Positions 1-8,202 of a stretch of DNA of 33,773 nt are shown in pieces. Source of the DNA: Bacilli bacterium (GTDB lineage: Bacteria > Bacillota_I > Bacilli_A > RFN20 > CAG-288); NCBI GenBank assembly GCA_017470005.1, contig JAFUFH010000050.1:1-33773 (forward strand), written 5' to 3'. The number at the start of each line of letters is the position of its first letter. Within the stretch, counting starts at the first letter, position 1. The position numbers were made by a program, and so were the translations under genes. Below the pieces are notes generated by a model. The model had not been told where the DNA came from and searched no databases. It was given only the letters and a program-made list of their open reading frames with translations.

Positions 1-60
1 TATCGACATTCCGGAACTCTCTATTTCTTCCCTCAGTTTTCTGTAGTCATCCATCGTCAT
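1..60 (-). CDS. N-terminal fragment of a mobile-element protein (partial)
   Basis: Twenty codons are visible, beginning MTMDDYRKLREEIESSGMSI, before the window ends. A strong Shine-Dalgarno (AAAAGGAGG, minus strand, 71-79) lies upstream at suitable spacing. The same start is found at 21781-21858 and, diverged, at 33713-33773 (MSQSKYIKIREEIDKAGISI). Conservation of the protein start in all three copies, more than of the DNA around it, argues that this is coding. It is likely the first transposition gene of the element; the product cannot be confirmed from 20 residues. Confidence 0.5.
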   Translation of the reverse strand, partial: MTMDDYRKLREEIESSGMSI

Positions 61-69
61 ATCAAAAAT

Positions 70-105
70 GCCTCCTTTTGCCTACTATCTTAGGCAATCA
101 GAGAC
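70..105 (-). promoter_or_regulatory. Hairpin enclosing the ribosome binding site of the mobile-element gene, copy 1
   Basis: On the minus strand TGCCTA (96-91) pairs with TAGGCA (84-79), with a flanking weaker arm next to the GGAGG at 75-71. The Shine-Dalgarno therefore lies in or against the stem. The start codon is at 60. The same arrangement is kept in the other two copies even where bases changed, which suggests a hairpin that blocks translation of read-through transcripts, a known device of insertion sequences. Confidence 0.5.
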
Positions 106-135
106 ATAATAGGAATGACGCTAATTTAGTAACGC

Positions 136-360
136 TTACAGATAATCTAATTCTTCTTTTTGGAAAGAAAGGGTGCATAAGGCATCAATTTGTTCATTGA
201 TTTCTTCTAACATCTCTTTTGTGAAAACAATGCCTTTATTTCTGCATTTGAAAAGGTATTCTCCCACCAAATCCGTGTGCTTGTGGAAAATCACTTGGTC
301 CATGTTGAACTTGTATAAATCCGTATCTAATAATGATGTGATAATCTGTGGTAGTCTCAT
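136..360 (-). pseudogene. pncB: Nicotinate phosphoribosyltransferase, N-terminal part only, cut by a mobile element
   Basis: NAPRTase makes nicotinate mononucleotide from nicotinate in NAD salvage. The visible N-terminus (MRLPQIITSLLDTDLYKFNM, then about 50 more residues) matches the start of bacterial PncB, whose hallmark SLLDTDxYKxxM is present at about residues 9-20. A full protein is about 400 residues or more; here only about 73 residues precede a stop codon contributed by the mobile-element end (the TAA inside TGTAAG, 138-136). The start at 360 has a good GAGGAG Shine-Dalgarno on the minus strand. The remainder would lie beyond the left edge, on the far side of the element, unless deleted. 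Identification is firm; loss of function is inferred. Confidence 0.8.
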
Positions 361-436
361 CTTAACTCCTCATCTTTCTTGTAAAAGATACCACTTTAAT
401 TTCTTTTTGTCACTCTCTTTGCGAAATAAAGAAAGG

Positions 437-470
437 TGTGGCACTTTTGTGGCGTTAAATATTATAAAAT
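437..470 (+). promoter_or_regulatory. TGTGGC-box promoter of the HipA-like/radical SAM operon
   Basis: Two direct TGTGGC repeats start at 437 and 448, 11 bp apart, and a -10-like TAAAAT lies at 465-470, 17 bp after the start of the second repeat. The same geometry occurs at 3133-3166 and 11655-11688. No TTGACA-like -35 is present at the normal distance, so an activator bound to the repeats, of the OmpR/PhoB direct-repeat kind, is a reasonable guess. A sigma-A start would fall at about 477, the first base of the gene. Confidence 0.6.
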
Positions 471-476
471 ATTGCT

Positions 477-1697
477 ATGAAATCACGTAAAAAAGAATAT
501 ATTTTGATGTTCAAGGATGAGGAAGTTCTCTCTTTCTCTATCTCCTTTGGCAAAAGGAATAAATTAGAAGTGTTAAAAAAGCTCGCTCACTTTGATAGAG
601 CGCCTTTTGGTTTAGAGGATAATCTTACCATGGAAGAACTCAGCGACAAATTGTCCACCTTCTTCTATAAAAGAACCATACCACCTACTAGATATGGAAT
701 CGAGGAGATTCTCAAAGCGACGAAGTGTGAAAATTCTCTAGAACTTTCTTTTAAAGGACACGGCTTATCTTTATCCACTCACTATTGGTTTAAACAAAAG
801 GATGAAAACCTGAAATATGATGATATCAACTTCTTCACTAATCCTTGGGATGACAGTTTCGGAAGAGCTCTCTTGCACCAAGATTATGAAGCCTTAGCTC
901 ATGTCAGCTATGAAGTTCCGGATATCGTCACCAACGGTTGGGCAGAAAAGGGCTGGATATACGATAATGGTCCGAAATTATACAAATTAGGAATCGCTCC
1001 TGGTCAGATTGAAGAATCTTTATCCGAAGTTCTCACCTCTAGACTTGCTCGCCGCATGTTCAATGATGAATCTGTCCTTCATTATGAATTGAAAAAGATT
1101 GGAGATCGTTACGCCTCTGTCTCTAAAGCGATGTTAGGTATCGACGAAGAATTGATCCCTTTATCGGTTGTCGTTCCTCCAGAATTACACAAATTATATG
1201 CGGGTAAAGGAAATGATCGTGATGTGACAGAACGCTTCTTTAAAGAAATTGAGAATTCTAGCATTCCTCATCTTCATGACTTCTTTGTAAAACTGAATTG
1301 TTTGAGAAGTTTATGCTTCCTCAACGACTTGCATATGGATAACATTTCGGTCATTCGAAATTTGAAAACAAAAGAGATTCGAATCGCCCCTTTATATGAT
1401 TTAGCTGGTGCCTTTGGTAGCACACAAAGAGGAAAAGAGTTCTTATCTAATCTGACTCGAGGTTCCTTTTTAGTCGTTTATTTCATTTATGGAAATCTCG
1501 ATAAGAACTGGGATTATTCCTGGTTTGATCCGAAGACCTTAGATGGATTCGAAGATGAGATCAGAGAAATCTTATCTAAGAGTGATTTCTATACTCCCAT
1601 ATTGATTGAAAACATCATACAGACCTATATTAGCCAAAAAGAAGCTCTCATCCATCTTGCTAACGAGCAAAAAGAACGAGAGAAGAACAAAGAATAA
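477..1697 (+). CDS. HipA-like kinase-fold protein of a RiPP locus
   Basis: The 406-residue protein resembles HipA/CtkA-like serine/threonine kinases of Bacillota. Visible family signs are the N-terminal stretch SLSTHYWFKQKDENLKYDDI followed by NFF, a GWAEKGW segment, and a C-terminal catalytic region with DLHMDN (about residues 283-288, corresponding to D-x-H-x-x-N) and APLYDL (about 304-309, the metal-binding Asp). Both catalytic acids therefore seem kept. It lies 17 bp before the radical SAM gene and is probably cotranscribed with it. There is no antitoxin-like HTH partner (HipB), so a classical persistence module is unlikely. A role in modifying the peptide or regulating the locus is inference. 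No Shine-Dalgarno precedes the ATG and the predicted transcript start coincides with it, so the mRNA may be leaderless; a later ATG at 507 is an alternative start. Confidence 0.65.
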   Translation: MKSRKKEYILMFKDEEVLSFSISFGKRNKLEVLKKLAHFDRAPFGLEDNLTMEELSDKLSTFFYKRTIPPTRYGIEEILKATKCENSLELSFKGHGLSLSTHYWFKQKDENLKYDDINFFTNPWDDSFGRALLHQDYEALAHVSYEVPDIVTNGWAEKGWIYDNGPKLYKLGIAPGQIEESLSEVLTSRLARRMFNDESVLHYELKKIGDRYASVSKAMLGIDEELIPLSVVVPPELHKLYAGKGNDRDVTERFFKEIENSSIPHLHDFFVKLNCLRSLCFLNDLHMDNISVIRNLKTKEIRIAPLYDLAGAFGSTQRGKEFLSNLTRGSFLVVYFIYGNLDKNWDYSWFDPKTLDGFEDEIREILSKSDFYTPILIENIIQTYISQKEALIHLANEQKEREKNKE

Positions 1698-1714
1698 AAA
1701 GAAGGTAAATAACT

Positions 1715-3109
1715 ATGTATTACAAATTGGATGAAAGAATTGCACTGCGCAAATGGAAATTAGTCGATAGATCTCTCTATGTGAGAGGCCAGATTCACGC
1801 TATTCCCGTTCCCAAAGAAGAATTTGAACTTCTTTTACAATGCGATGGCGAACACGATTTACCAGAGAACCATGAAATCGAACACTTATTAGAGCACGGA
1901 TACATTGTTCCTTGTAAGAAAGGGGAACATTCCAGCGAGTGGTCTCAGTTAAAAGAATATGAGAATTATTATTTCCCTACCATGAACCTCATGATCACCG
2001 GAAAATGTAATCTCAATTGTTTGCATTGTTTCAACGCCAAAGATAACGCTCCTTTAAATAGTGAATTGACCTATGAGCAAATTTTAAACATCTTAGATCA
2101 AGCCAAAGAAATCGGTGTCAACGCCTTCACCATCACAGGAGGCGAGCCTCTTGTTCATCGTCATTTCTTAGATATCGTGAGAGCAATTTATGAAAGAGAT
2201 ATGTTCATCTTTGAGCTCAACACCAACGGACTTCTCATCACACAAAAGATGTTAGATACATTCAAAGAACTCCATTGTGATCCTTTGATCAAGATTTCTT
2301 TTGATGGTATCGGATATCACAATTGGATCAGACAACATCCGAAAGCGGAAGAACTTACTTTGAAAGCTATCGAACTTTGCATCAAGAATGGGTTCCGTGT
2401 CAAAGCCCAAGTTCAAGTCAACAAAAAAAATGTCGACGTGATGATGGATACCGCAAAACTTCTCAACAAGATGGGTGTGGAAGAGATGAGACTCATCCGT
2501 ACCACCGAAGCACCTCGTTGGGAAAAGAACTCTCCTCAATCCTCTCTTCCTATCGATGAATACTATGAAAGAATGACTGCCTTTGCAAAAGAGTATATGG
2601 ACTCTAACATGGAAATGAGAATCGATATCTGGCAGTTGTTGCGTCTCCATCCTAGAAGCAACTCTTACGAACTTGTTCCGATTGCTTGTAACAAACACGA
2701 TTTCAACATCCGTATTCCTATGTGTAAAGGAAACAGAGGTATGATCGCTGTTTCTAGCAGCGGTGAAGTCGTCCCTTGCCTTCAGATGTCTGGATATTTC
2801 ATCGAGAACAATATCCATTTAGGAAATCTCTTTGAAACTCCGTTGAAACAACTCGTCATTCAGAGTCCTTACCTCAATCTCGCTTTAGCTCCCTTGTTAA
2901 AGCAGATCCTTGAGAATGATAAATGCGCTGATTGTAAATATTACAAAGCTTGCACTGGCGGATGCCCCGCTCTCGGTTTACTTTATTCCCCCAAGCATGA
3001 TTTCTACCACGAAGATATCACCAAATGTCACTTCTTTGAAAACGGTTGGTATGAGAAAGTCAACGAAGTCTTGAAAGATTATCGTTTGATCAATCCCTTA
3101 GATATTTAA
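1715..3109 (+). CDS. Radical SAM/SPASM peptide maturase
   Basis: This 464-residue protein should bind a 4Fe-4S cluster and S-adenosylmethionine through C98-x3-C102-x2-C105 (GKCNLNCLHC), with the SAM-binding ITGGEPL motif downstream. The C-terminal third carries the many cysteines of a SPASM domain (MCKGN, VPCLQ, CADCKYYKACTGGC, KCHFF), expected to hold one or two extra clusters. The first 80 or so residues precede the core and could be a peptide-binding domain of the RRE kind. Such enzymes install thioether, C-C or epimer modifications on ribosomal peptides. The precursor gene lies 77 bp downstream, making it the likely substrate; the chemistry cannot be told from sequence. Shine-Dalgarno AGAAGG precedes the start. 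Confidence 0.88.
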   Translation: MYYKLDERIALRKWKLVDRSLYVRGQIHAIPVPKEEFELLLQCDGEHDLPENHEIEHLLEHGYIVPCKKGEHSSEWSQLKEYENYYFPTMNLMITGKCNLNCLHCFNAKDNAPLNSELTYEQILNILDQAKEIGVNAFTITGGEPLVHRHFLDIVRAIYERDMFIFELNTNGLLITQKMLDTFKELHCDPLIKISFDGIGYHNWIRQHPKAEELTLKAIELCIKNGFRVKAQVQVNKKNVDVMMDTAKLLNKMGVEEMRLIRTTEAPRWEKNSPQSSLPIDEYYERMTAFAKEYMDSNMEMRIDIWQLLRLHPRSNSYELVPIACNKHDFNIRIPMCKGNRGMIAVSSSGEVVPCLQMSGYFIENNIHLGNLFETPLKQLVIQSPYLNLALAPLLKQILENDKCADCKYYKACTGGCPALGLLYSPKHDFYHEDITKCHFFENGWYEKVNEVLKDYRLINPLDI

Positions 3110-3132
3110 TATTTATTTTCTAATATAAATTC

Positions 3133-3166
3133 TGTGGCACATTTGTGGCATATGTTTTGATATGAT
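3133..3166 (+). promoter_or_regulatory. TGTGGC-box promoter of the precursor peptide gene
   Basis: TGTGGC repeats start at 3133 and 3144 (11 bp apart), and the -10-like TATGAT lies at 3161-3166, exactly 17 bp after the start of the second repeat. This repeats the arrangement at 437-470 and 11655-11688. It gives the precursor its own start, so it can be made in excess over the maturase. The Shine-Dalgarno AAAAGGAGA follows at 3172-3180. Confidence 0.65.
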
Positions 3167-3186
3167 AATGAAAAAGGAGAACAGCT

Positions 3187-3375
3187 ATGAGAAAAGATTT
3201 ATTAAAAGGCCTCAGCGAAGAGCAAATTGCAAAAGTTCGCGCTTGTCACAATCCTAGTGACCTTTTACAAATGGCCAAAGATGAAGGAGTGGAACTCAAT
3301 CAAGAACAATTAGAAGCCATTGCTGGTGGCGCTTGCACTTCCGAAAATCATAGAAAAAGAAAGTTTGAAAGTTAA
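3187..3375 (+). CDS. RiPP precursor peptide with Nif11/NHLP-like leader and double-glycine cleavage site
   Basis: The 62-residue peptide has a helical acidic leader (LSEEQIAKVRACHNPSDLLQ and following) resembling Nif11-type leaders, ending ELNQEQLEAIAGG. Cleavage after Gly47-Gly48 by the C39 peptidase encoded at 3832 would release a 14-residue core, ACTSENHRKRKFES. The core is strongly basic, has a single cysteine (C50) and also Thr and Ser, any of which could be targets of the radical SAM enzyme or of the kinases nearby. Leader C20 is a second cysteine. Only one precursor gene is visible. It has its own TGTGGC-box promoter and a strong Shine-Dalgarno. The mature product and its activity (antimicrobial or signal) are unknown. 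Confidence 0.85.
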   Translation: MRKDLLKGLSEEQIAKVRACHNPSDLLQMAKDEGVELNQEQLEAIAGGACTSENHRKRKFES

Positions 3376-3383
3376 ATTATTAT

Positions 3384-3413
3384 TTAAGAAATAATTAACT
3401 TCCGTGTTATAAT
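3384..3413 (+). promoter_or_regulatory. Probable sigma-A promoter of the export operon
   Basis: TTAAGA at 3384-3389 and TATAAT at 3408-3413 are separated by 18 bp, upstream of the gene at 3437. No TGTGGC repeat is present here, so the exporter may be driven differently from the precursor. An AT-only dyad (AATTATT/AATAATT, about 3375-3395) overlaps the -35. Confidence 0.45.
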
Positions 3414-3436
3414 TTGTTAACCACAAAAGAACAAAA

Positions 3437-3829
3437 ATGAACAAAGACAAAATCAGCATTTCTAGCCCAGATGATCTCAACTCTCATCTGCAGCGCACCT
3501 CAATAATCACTTGGCTCACGCTCATTCTTGTGATTCTTGTTTTGGGTGCGTTTTTTGTTTGGGCTTCTATCGCAAAAATCCCCGTGAAAGTCATCACAGG
3601 TGATGCTCACATTCAAAATGGAAATGTTACTCTTCATGTGGAAGAGAAAGATTTAGAGAAATTAAAAGTCGGTCAAACGGTTTATATCTTGGAAGTAAAG
3701 GGTGAGATTTTATCGATTGAAGAAGATGGACAACCTGTTGTCTCTTCTTTTGATCTTCCGGATCAAGATACCAAATACACCATTTTGATTGAAGAGATTC
3801 GACCGATTGAGTTTTTGCTTAAAAATTAA
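3437..3829 (+). CDS. Short HlyD-like membrane protein of the NHLM export system
   Basis: The 130-residue protein has one transmembrane helix at about residues 24-44 and a short extracytoplasmic beta-rich part containing a lipoyl-like turn (KDLEKLKVGQTVYILEV). Position directly before the two NHLM-type ABC transporters identifies it as the counterpart of the HlyD-like secretion protein of such systems. It is much shorter than usual HlyD family members, lacking the long coiled-coil hairpin, which fits a monoderm cell with no outer membrane to span. The start has only a weak Shine-Dalgarno. Its stop is 2 bp before the next gene, so translation may be coupled. Confidence 0.6.
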   Translation: MNKDKISISSPDDLNSHLQRTSIITWLTLILVILVLGAFFVWASIAKIPVKVITGDAHIQNGNVTLHVEEKDLEKLKVGQTVYILEVKGEILSIEEDGQPVVSSFDLPDQDTKYTILIEEIRPIEFLLKN

Positions 3830-3831
3830 TT

Positions 3832-6000
3832 ATGAAAGAACAGAAGAAGCCAAAGAACAAAGGGGTAGCTAATACTCCTCTCATCATGCAGTTAGAAGCG
3901 CTTGAATGTGGAGCGGCCTCTTTAGCGATGATTATGGCTTATTATGGCAAGTGGGTACCCCTAGAACAAGTCAGAGTGGATTGCGGTGTCTCTAGAAATG
4001 GTAGTAACGCCAAGAATATTTTAAGAGCGGCTCAAAAATACGGTTTTAAGACCAAAGGTTTTGCCTATAACATCAAAAAATTGAAAGAAAAAGGAAGATT
4101 TCCTGCCATCATCCACTGGGGTGGTGGACATTTTGTGGTTCTAAACGGAATCAAAGGAAATAAAGCAATCATCAACGATCCCGCAAAAGGATTGGTGAAG
4201 ATGGATTTAGAAACTTTCGATAAATTCTTCACCGGTGTTTATTTAGAGCTTGAACCAGATGAAACCTTCGTTCCTAGCGGAAAAAAGAAATCCATCTTAG
4301 AATTTGCAAAGAAGAGACTCAAAGGGGCTACCGCCTTGATCGCCTTCTTCGCTTTGACCACCATCATCTTCTATCTCTTTGGCATCATCAATCCGGTGAT
4401 GAATCAAGTCTTTGTCGATTATCTATTAGGAGGAAATAACCCGACGTGGTTGCTTCCTTTCATCATCATATTTGCAGCGATTGGACTGTTACAAGTCTTA
4501 GTGACTCTCGTCCAAGATTTATACCAATACAAGGTGCGAGGAAAACTAGATTTATTAGGCTCCACTTCCTATATGTGGAGAATCTTGCGTTTGCCTATCG
4601 AATTCTTCTCTCAAAGAATGGTCGGTGACTTACAAACTAGACAAGGAGAGAACGCCTCTATCGCAGAAACCTTAGTCAACGTCTTCGCTCCTCTCTTGTT
4701 CAACACCATCATGATCGTGGTCTATCTTGTCTTCATGATCAACAAGAGTTGGATTTTAACTCTCGTGGGTGTCACAACCGTTGTGGTCAACGCCTTCATG
4801 TCTCGCTATATGGCTAAGAAGAGAGTCAACCTTGCCCGTGTGCAAGCCAGAGATAAAGCTCGTCTTTCTTCCATGACGAGCAAAGGTATCGAAATGATTG
4901 AAACCATCAAATCTAACGGTGCCGAACAAGCTTATTTTTCCTCTTGGTCTGAAGCTCAAGATGAAGCCATCAAAGGTAGAATCCGCATGGCAAAAACCAG
5001 CCAATTCTTAGGTTTTATCCCCGCTTTCATCTCCATGCTTGCCAACTATTCCGTCTTGATTCTCGGTGTATATTTCACCATCCAAGGCGAATTCTCTATC
5101 GGTTCTATCTTAGCCTTCCAAGGCTTATTAAGTTCCTTCCTCTCTCCTGCTATGACCATCATCTCTAGCGGTCAAACCTTGCAAGAGATGCGCACTCAGA
5201 TGGAAAGAGTCGATGACGTTTTAGAATATCCTCTCGATGAAAATGTCACCCGTTCTATCCCTACAGGTAACATCGCTAAAATCAAAGGAAATTTAATTTT
5301 AAAAGATATCACTTTCGGATATTCTCGTTTAGATCGTCCGATTTTAAGCAACTTTAACCTCGAGATCAAACAAGGACAAAAGGTAGCTATCGTCGGTTCT
5401 ACCGGTAGCGGTAAATCCACTCTTTCCAAATTGATCTCCGGTCTTTATTCTCCCTGGAGTGGAGAGATCATCTTCAACGGAAAAAAGATAAATGAAATCG
5501 ACCATGAAATCTTCACTTCCTCTATCGCTGTCGTCGACCAAGATATCACTCTTTACGAAGATACCATCTCCAACAATATCAAGATGTGGGATGAATCTAT
5601 TGAAGACTATGAAGTCATCATGGCATGTAATGATGCTCAGATACACAAGCAGATCATGTCTAGAGAAGGTGGCTATAACGCACCTATCTTAGAAGGCGGT
5701 AAGAACTTGTCTGGCGGTGAAAAGCAAAGATTAGAAATCGCCCGTTCTTTAGCTAGCGATCCTAGCATCATCATCTTGGATGAAGCCACTAGTGCCTTAG
5801 ACGCTAAGACAGAATTTGAAGTGGTCAAAGCCATCAAAGCTAGAGGTATCACCACCATCGTCATCGCCCACCGTCTTTCCACCATCCGCGATGCCGATTT
5901 GATTGTGGTTTTAGATAAAGGTCATATCGTAGAACAAGGAACACATGAAGAACTGATGCAATTGAAAGGTTCTTACTACGATTTGGTTACGAATGAATAA
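3832..6000 (+). CDS. NHLM-type peptidase/ABC transporter (C39 peptidase-TM-ATPase)
   Basis: This 722-residue transporter should cut the leader from the precursor and export the core. The N-terminal C39 domain has Q20, catalytic C26 (in LEALECGAAS), H100 (WGGGHFVVLNG) and D116 (NDPAKG), so the triad is intact. Transmembrane helices fill roughly residues 165-455. The ATPase has Walker A GSTGSGKS (about 521-528), signature LSGGEKQ (about 625) and Walker B IIILDEATSALD. It matches the peptidase/permease/ATPase class of NHLM bacteriocin systems. It starts 2 bp after the HlyD-like gene with no clear Shine-Dalgarno and ends 11 bp before its partner transporter. Confidence 0.92.
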   Translation: MKEQKKPKNKGVANTPLIMQLEALECGAASLAMIMAYYGKWVPLEQVRVDCGVSRNGSNAKNILRAAQKYGFKTKGFAYNIKKLKEKGRFPAIIHWGGGHFVVLNGIKGNKAIINDPAKGLVKMDLETFDKFFTGVYLELEPDETFVPSGKKKSILEFAKKRLKGATALIAFFALTTIIFYLFGIINPVMNQVFVDYLLGGNNPTWLLPFIIIFAAIGLLQVLVTLVQDLYQYKVRGKLDLLGSTSYMWRILRLPIEFFSQRMVGDLQTRQGENASIAETLVNVFAPLLFNTIMIVVYLVFMINKSWILTLVGVTTVVVNAFMSRYMAKKRVNLARVQARDKARLSSMTSKGIEMIETIKSNGAEQAYFSSWSEAQDEAIKGRIRMAKTSQFLGFIPAFISMLANYSVLILGVYFTIQGEFSIGSILAFQGLLSSFLSPAMTIISSGQTLQEMRTQMERVDDVLEYPLDENVTRSIPTGNIAKIKGNLILKDITFGYSRLDRPILSNFNLEIKQGQKVAIVGSTGSGKSTLSKLISGLYSPWSGEIIFNGKKINEIDHEIFTSSIAVVDQDITLYEDTISNNIKMWDESIEDYEVIMACNDAQIHKQIMSREGGYNAPILEGGKNLSGGEKQRLEIARSLASDPSIIILDEATSALDAKTEFEVVKAIKARGITTIVIAHRLSTIRDADLIVVLDKGHIVEQGTHEELMQLKGSYYDLVTNE

Positions 6001-6011
6001 AAGGAGACAAT

Positions 6012-8189
6012 ATGGGTTGGTTTGAAGAACAAGTCAAGCAACGTAAACAACTCGACGAAAAAACTTTCGAAGAGTCTTTTATGTCCCTTGCTGGCCTCGG
6101 TGTCAACAATCAAAATCATCTCAGTGAACAAGCCTTGAGAGAGAACTATGTCCTCTTCCAAGTCCTTTCCTTTTTCCATTACCAAATGGTAGAGATTCCA
6201 AACAATATCACTGACTTTAAAGATAAAGCCAATTACGCCTTACGTTCTAGCGACATTTTATATCACAAAATAGATTTAGATGATTCTTGGTTACAAGATA
6301 ACGCTTCTCCTTTACTCGTCTTCACCAAGCTCAATCACACCCCTGTTCTCCTTCTTCCTAAAGGAAATAAGGGATATTACTATATCAACTATCAGAATGG
6401 TAAGAGAGTCAAAGTCGATGACGATATCCGCGAAGACTTAGAAGAACAAGCCTATCGTTTCTATCGCCCTCTTCCCAGTCAAAAGATATCTGTCAGAGAA
6501 TACGGAAGATATTTAAAGAAATCCATCAAGGTCATCGATATCATCATCCTTGTCCTTGCCACCGCTATCGCCTCTGGTGTAGGTCTACTCATGCCATACT
6601 TGACCAAGATGTTGACTGGCGATGTCACTCAAAGCAAAGATATCCCCCAGTTTATCCTCGTCTCTATCTATGTCGTTTCTACCGCCACAGGATTGCTTCT
6701 CATCAACGCGGTGAAATCTCTGATCACAACGCAAGTCACCATCAAGATAGAAAAGTCCGTCCGAGAAGCCACAATGATGCGTGTTCTTCACCTTCCTACT
6801 TCCTTCTTTAAAAAATACAACACCGGTGAATTGAACAGCAGATTCTCCAGCACCATCGCTTTGGCTAACACTCTCATCAACTCGGTCTTTATGACTTTCC
6901 TCTCTGTCGTGATGTCACTAGCCTATCTCTTCCAATTGATTGGCTTTGCTCCCTCTTTGATTCTTCCTGTCATTCTCATTTTGTTGGTCACTTCTTCCTT
7001 CACCATCTTCATCTCTCTCCTTCAAAAGAACTATACCAAGAAGAGTTTAGAGCTCTCCTCGAAAGAGGCTGGTGTCACTTATGAAATGATCAATGGTATC
7101 CAAAAGATCCGTTTATCCGGTTCAGAAAAGAGAGTCTTTGCCAAATGGGCATTAGCTTATTCTAAATCCGCCAAAGTTCGTTACAATCCCCCTTTGATTC
7201 TCCGTATTTCTCCCGCGATTTCCTTATTGATTACTCTCCTTGGAAACATTGTCATTTACACCATCGCCGCTAGAAACAATATCGATGCCAGTACTTATAT
7301 GGCCTTTGTCACCAGCTATGGTGTTCTCTCTTCCGCCTTCGCTTCCTTGACCAACGTGGTCTCTGTCATCTCTACCATTCAACCTCTCTTTGAAATGGCT
7401 AGACCGATCCTAGAAGAACAGCAAGAAATTCACGAAGGTAAGATCAATCTGGAATCCGTCAAAGGGAATATCACATTAGATAGAGTCTCCTTCCGTTACA
7501 CCGAGAAGGGGCCTCTCATTCTCAACAATCTCTCTTTGAATATCAAAGAAGGTGAATATGTCGCTATCGTCGGACAGACAGGATGCGGAAAATCCACTCT
7601 CGTCCGTCTGCTTCTCGGATTTGAAAAACCGATCAGCGGCGATATCTTATTCGATGATATCAATATCAACGATGTCAACTTGACCACCTTGAGACGCAAC
7701 ATCGGTACGGTCATGCAAAACGGAAATCTCTTCCACGCTGACATCTTATCTAACATCATCATCTCCTCTCCGGATCTAAAAGAAGAAGATGCATGGAAAG
7801 CAGCAGAGATTGCCAATATCGCGGATGATATCCGCGAAATGCCTATGGGTATGAAGACCATCATCTCTGAAGGTCAAGGCGGTATCTCTGGCGGTCAAAA
7901 ACAGAGAATCATGATCGCAAGAGCCATCGTTCACCAGCCTAAGATTCTCATCTTTGATGAAGCTACTAGCGCCTTAGACAATAAGACGCAAAAGAATATC
8001 ACCGAATCCATCAACAAACTCAACTGTACAAGAATTGTCATCGCTCACCGTCTTTCCACCATCAAAAACAGCGACCGTATCATCATGTTAGAAGGTGGTC
8101 ACATCATCGAAGAAGGTAATTATCAGACCTTGATTGATAAAAAAGGTAAATTTGCTGAACTTGTCGAAAGACAAAGATTAGATACTTAA
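6012..8189 (+). CDS. NHLM-type ABC transporter, permease/ATPase without peptidase
   Basis: The 725-residue protein has an N-terminal cytoplasmic region of about 170 residues lacking C39 catalytic motifs, a transmembrane domain at about 175-460, and an ATPase domain with Walker A GQTGCGKS (about 520-527), signature ISGGQKQ (about 624) and Walker B ILIFDEATSALD. This is the second ABC protein typical of NHLM export loci, probably forming a heterodimer with the peptidase-bearing transporter upstream. The start follows a strong AAAAGGAGA Shine-Dalgarno. Its stop is 13 bp before the STAS gene, so export and the partner-switch genes are one transcription unit. Confidence 0.88.
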   Translation: MGWFEEQVKQRKQLDEKTFEESFMSLAGLGVNNQNHLSEQALRENYVLFQVLSFFHYQMVEIPNNITDFKDKANYALRSSDILYHKIDLDDSWLQDNASPLLVFTKLNHTPVLLLPKGNKGYYYINYQNGKRVKVDDDIREDLEEQAYRFYRPLPSQKISVREYGRYLKKSIKVIDIIILVLATAIASGVGLLMPYLTKMLTGDVTQSKDIPQFILVSIYVVSTATGLLLINAVKSLITTQVTIKIEKSVREATMMRVLHLPTSFFKKYNTGELNSRFSSTIALANTLINSVFMTFLSVVMSLAYLFQLIGFAPSLILPVILILLVTSSFTIFISLLQKNYTKKSLELSSKEAGVTYEMINGIQKIRLSGSEKRVFAKWALAYSKSAKVRYNPPLILRISPAISLLITLLGNIVIYTIAARNNIDASTYMAFVTSYGVLSSAFASLTNVVSVISTIQPLFEMARPILEEQQEIHEGKINLESVKGNITLDRVSFRYTEKGPLILNNLSLNIKEGEYVAIVGQTGCGKSTLVRLLLGFEKPISGDILFDDININDVNLTTLRRNIGTVMQNGNLFHADILSNIIISSPDLKEEDAWKAAEIANIADDIREMPMGMKTIISEGQGGISGGQKQRIMIARAIVHQPKILIFDEATSALDNKTQKNITESINKLNCTRIVIAHRLSTIKNSDRIIMLEGGHIIEEGNYQTLIDKKGKFAELVERQRLDT

Positions 8190-8202
8190 AGGAGGTACCA
8201 TT

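Larger units (their letters stand above)
1..140 (-). mobile_element. Left end of an insertion-sequence-like element, copy 1, running off the window
   Basis: Read on the minus strand, this segment starts with TGTAAGCGTTAC at position 140 and contains a second AGCGTCA motif, a hairpin and then a start codon. Closely similar segments lie at 21781-21936 (minus) and 33634-33773 (plus). The sharp outer end at 140/141 falls inside a recognisable gene (pncB), as expected for an insertion. Internal repeats at the end, a TGT terminus and a short helical N-terminal protein start recall IS21-type elements, but the family is inferred because only about 140 bases are visible. Confidence 0.65.

Noticed and set aside
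437-453. Sigma-54 promoter reading of the TGTGGC boxes
   Set aside because: TGGCAC-N5-TGGC resembles the -24/-12 consensus TGGCAC-N5-TTGC with the right spacing, but all three sites have G in place of the second T of TTGC, show a plain 11-bp direct repeat, and keep a TAnnAT hexamer at fixed distance. An activator plus sigma-A fits better; presence of rpoN and transcription start mapping would decide.
477-1697. HipBA toxin-antitoxin module
   Set aside because: No HipB-like HTH gene lies next to it, and the gene is bound to the radical SAM gene by a 17-bp gap and a shared promoter.
2252-2818. Long minus-strand open frame inside the radical SAM gene
   Set aside because: It is antisense to a clear SPASM radical SAM protein, has no ribosome site and no recognisable motifs.
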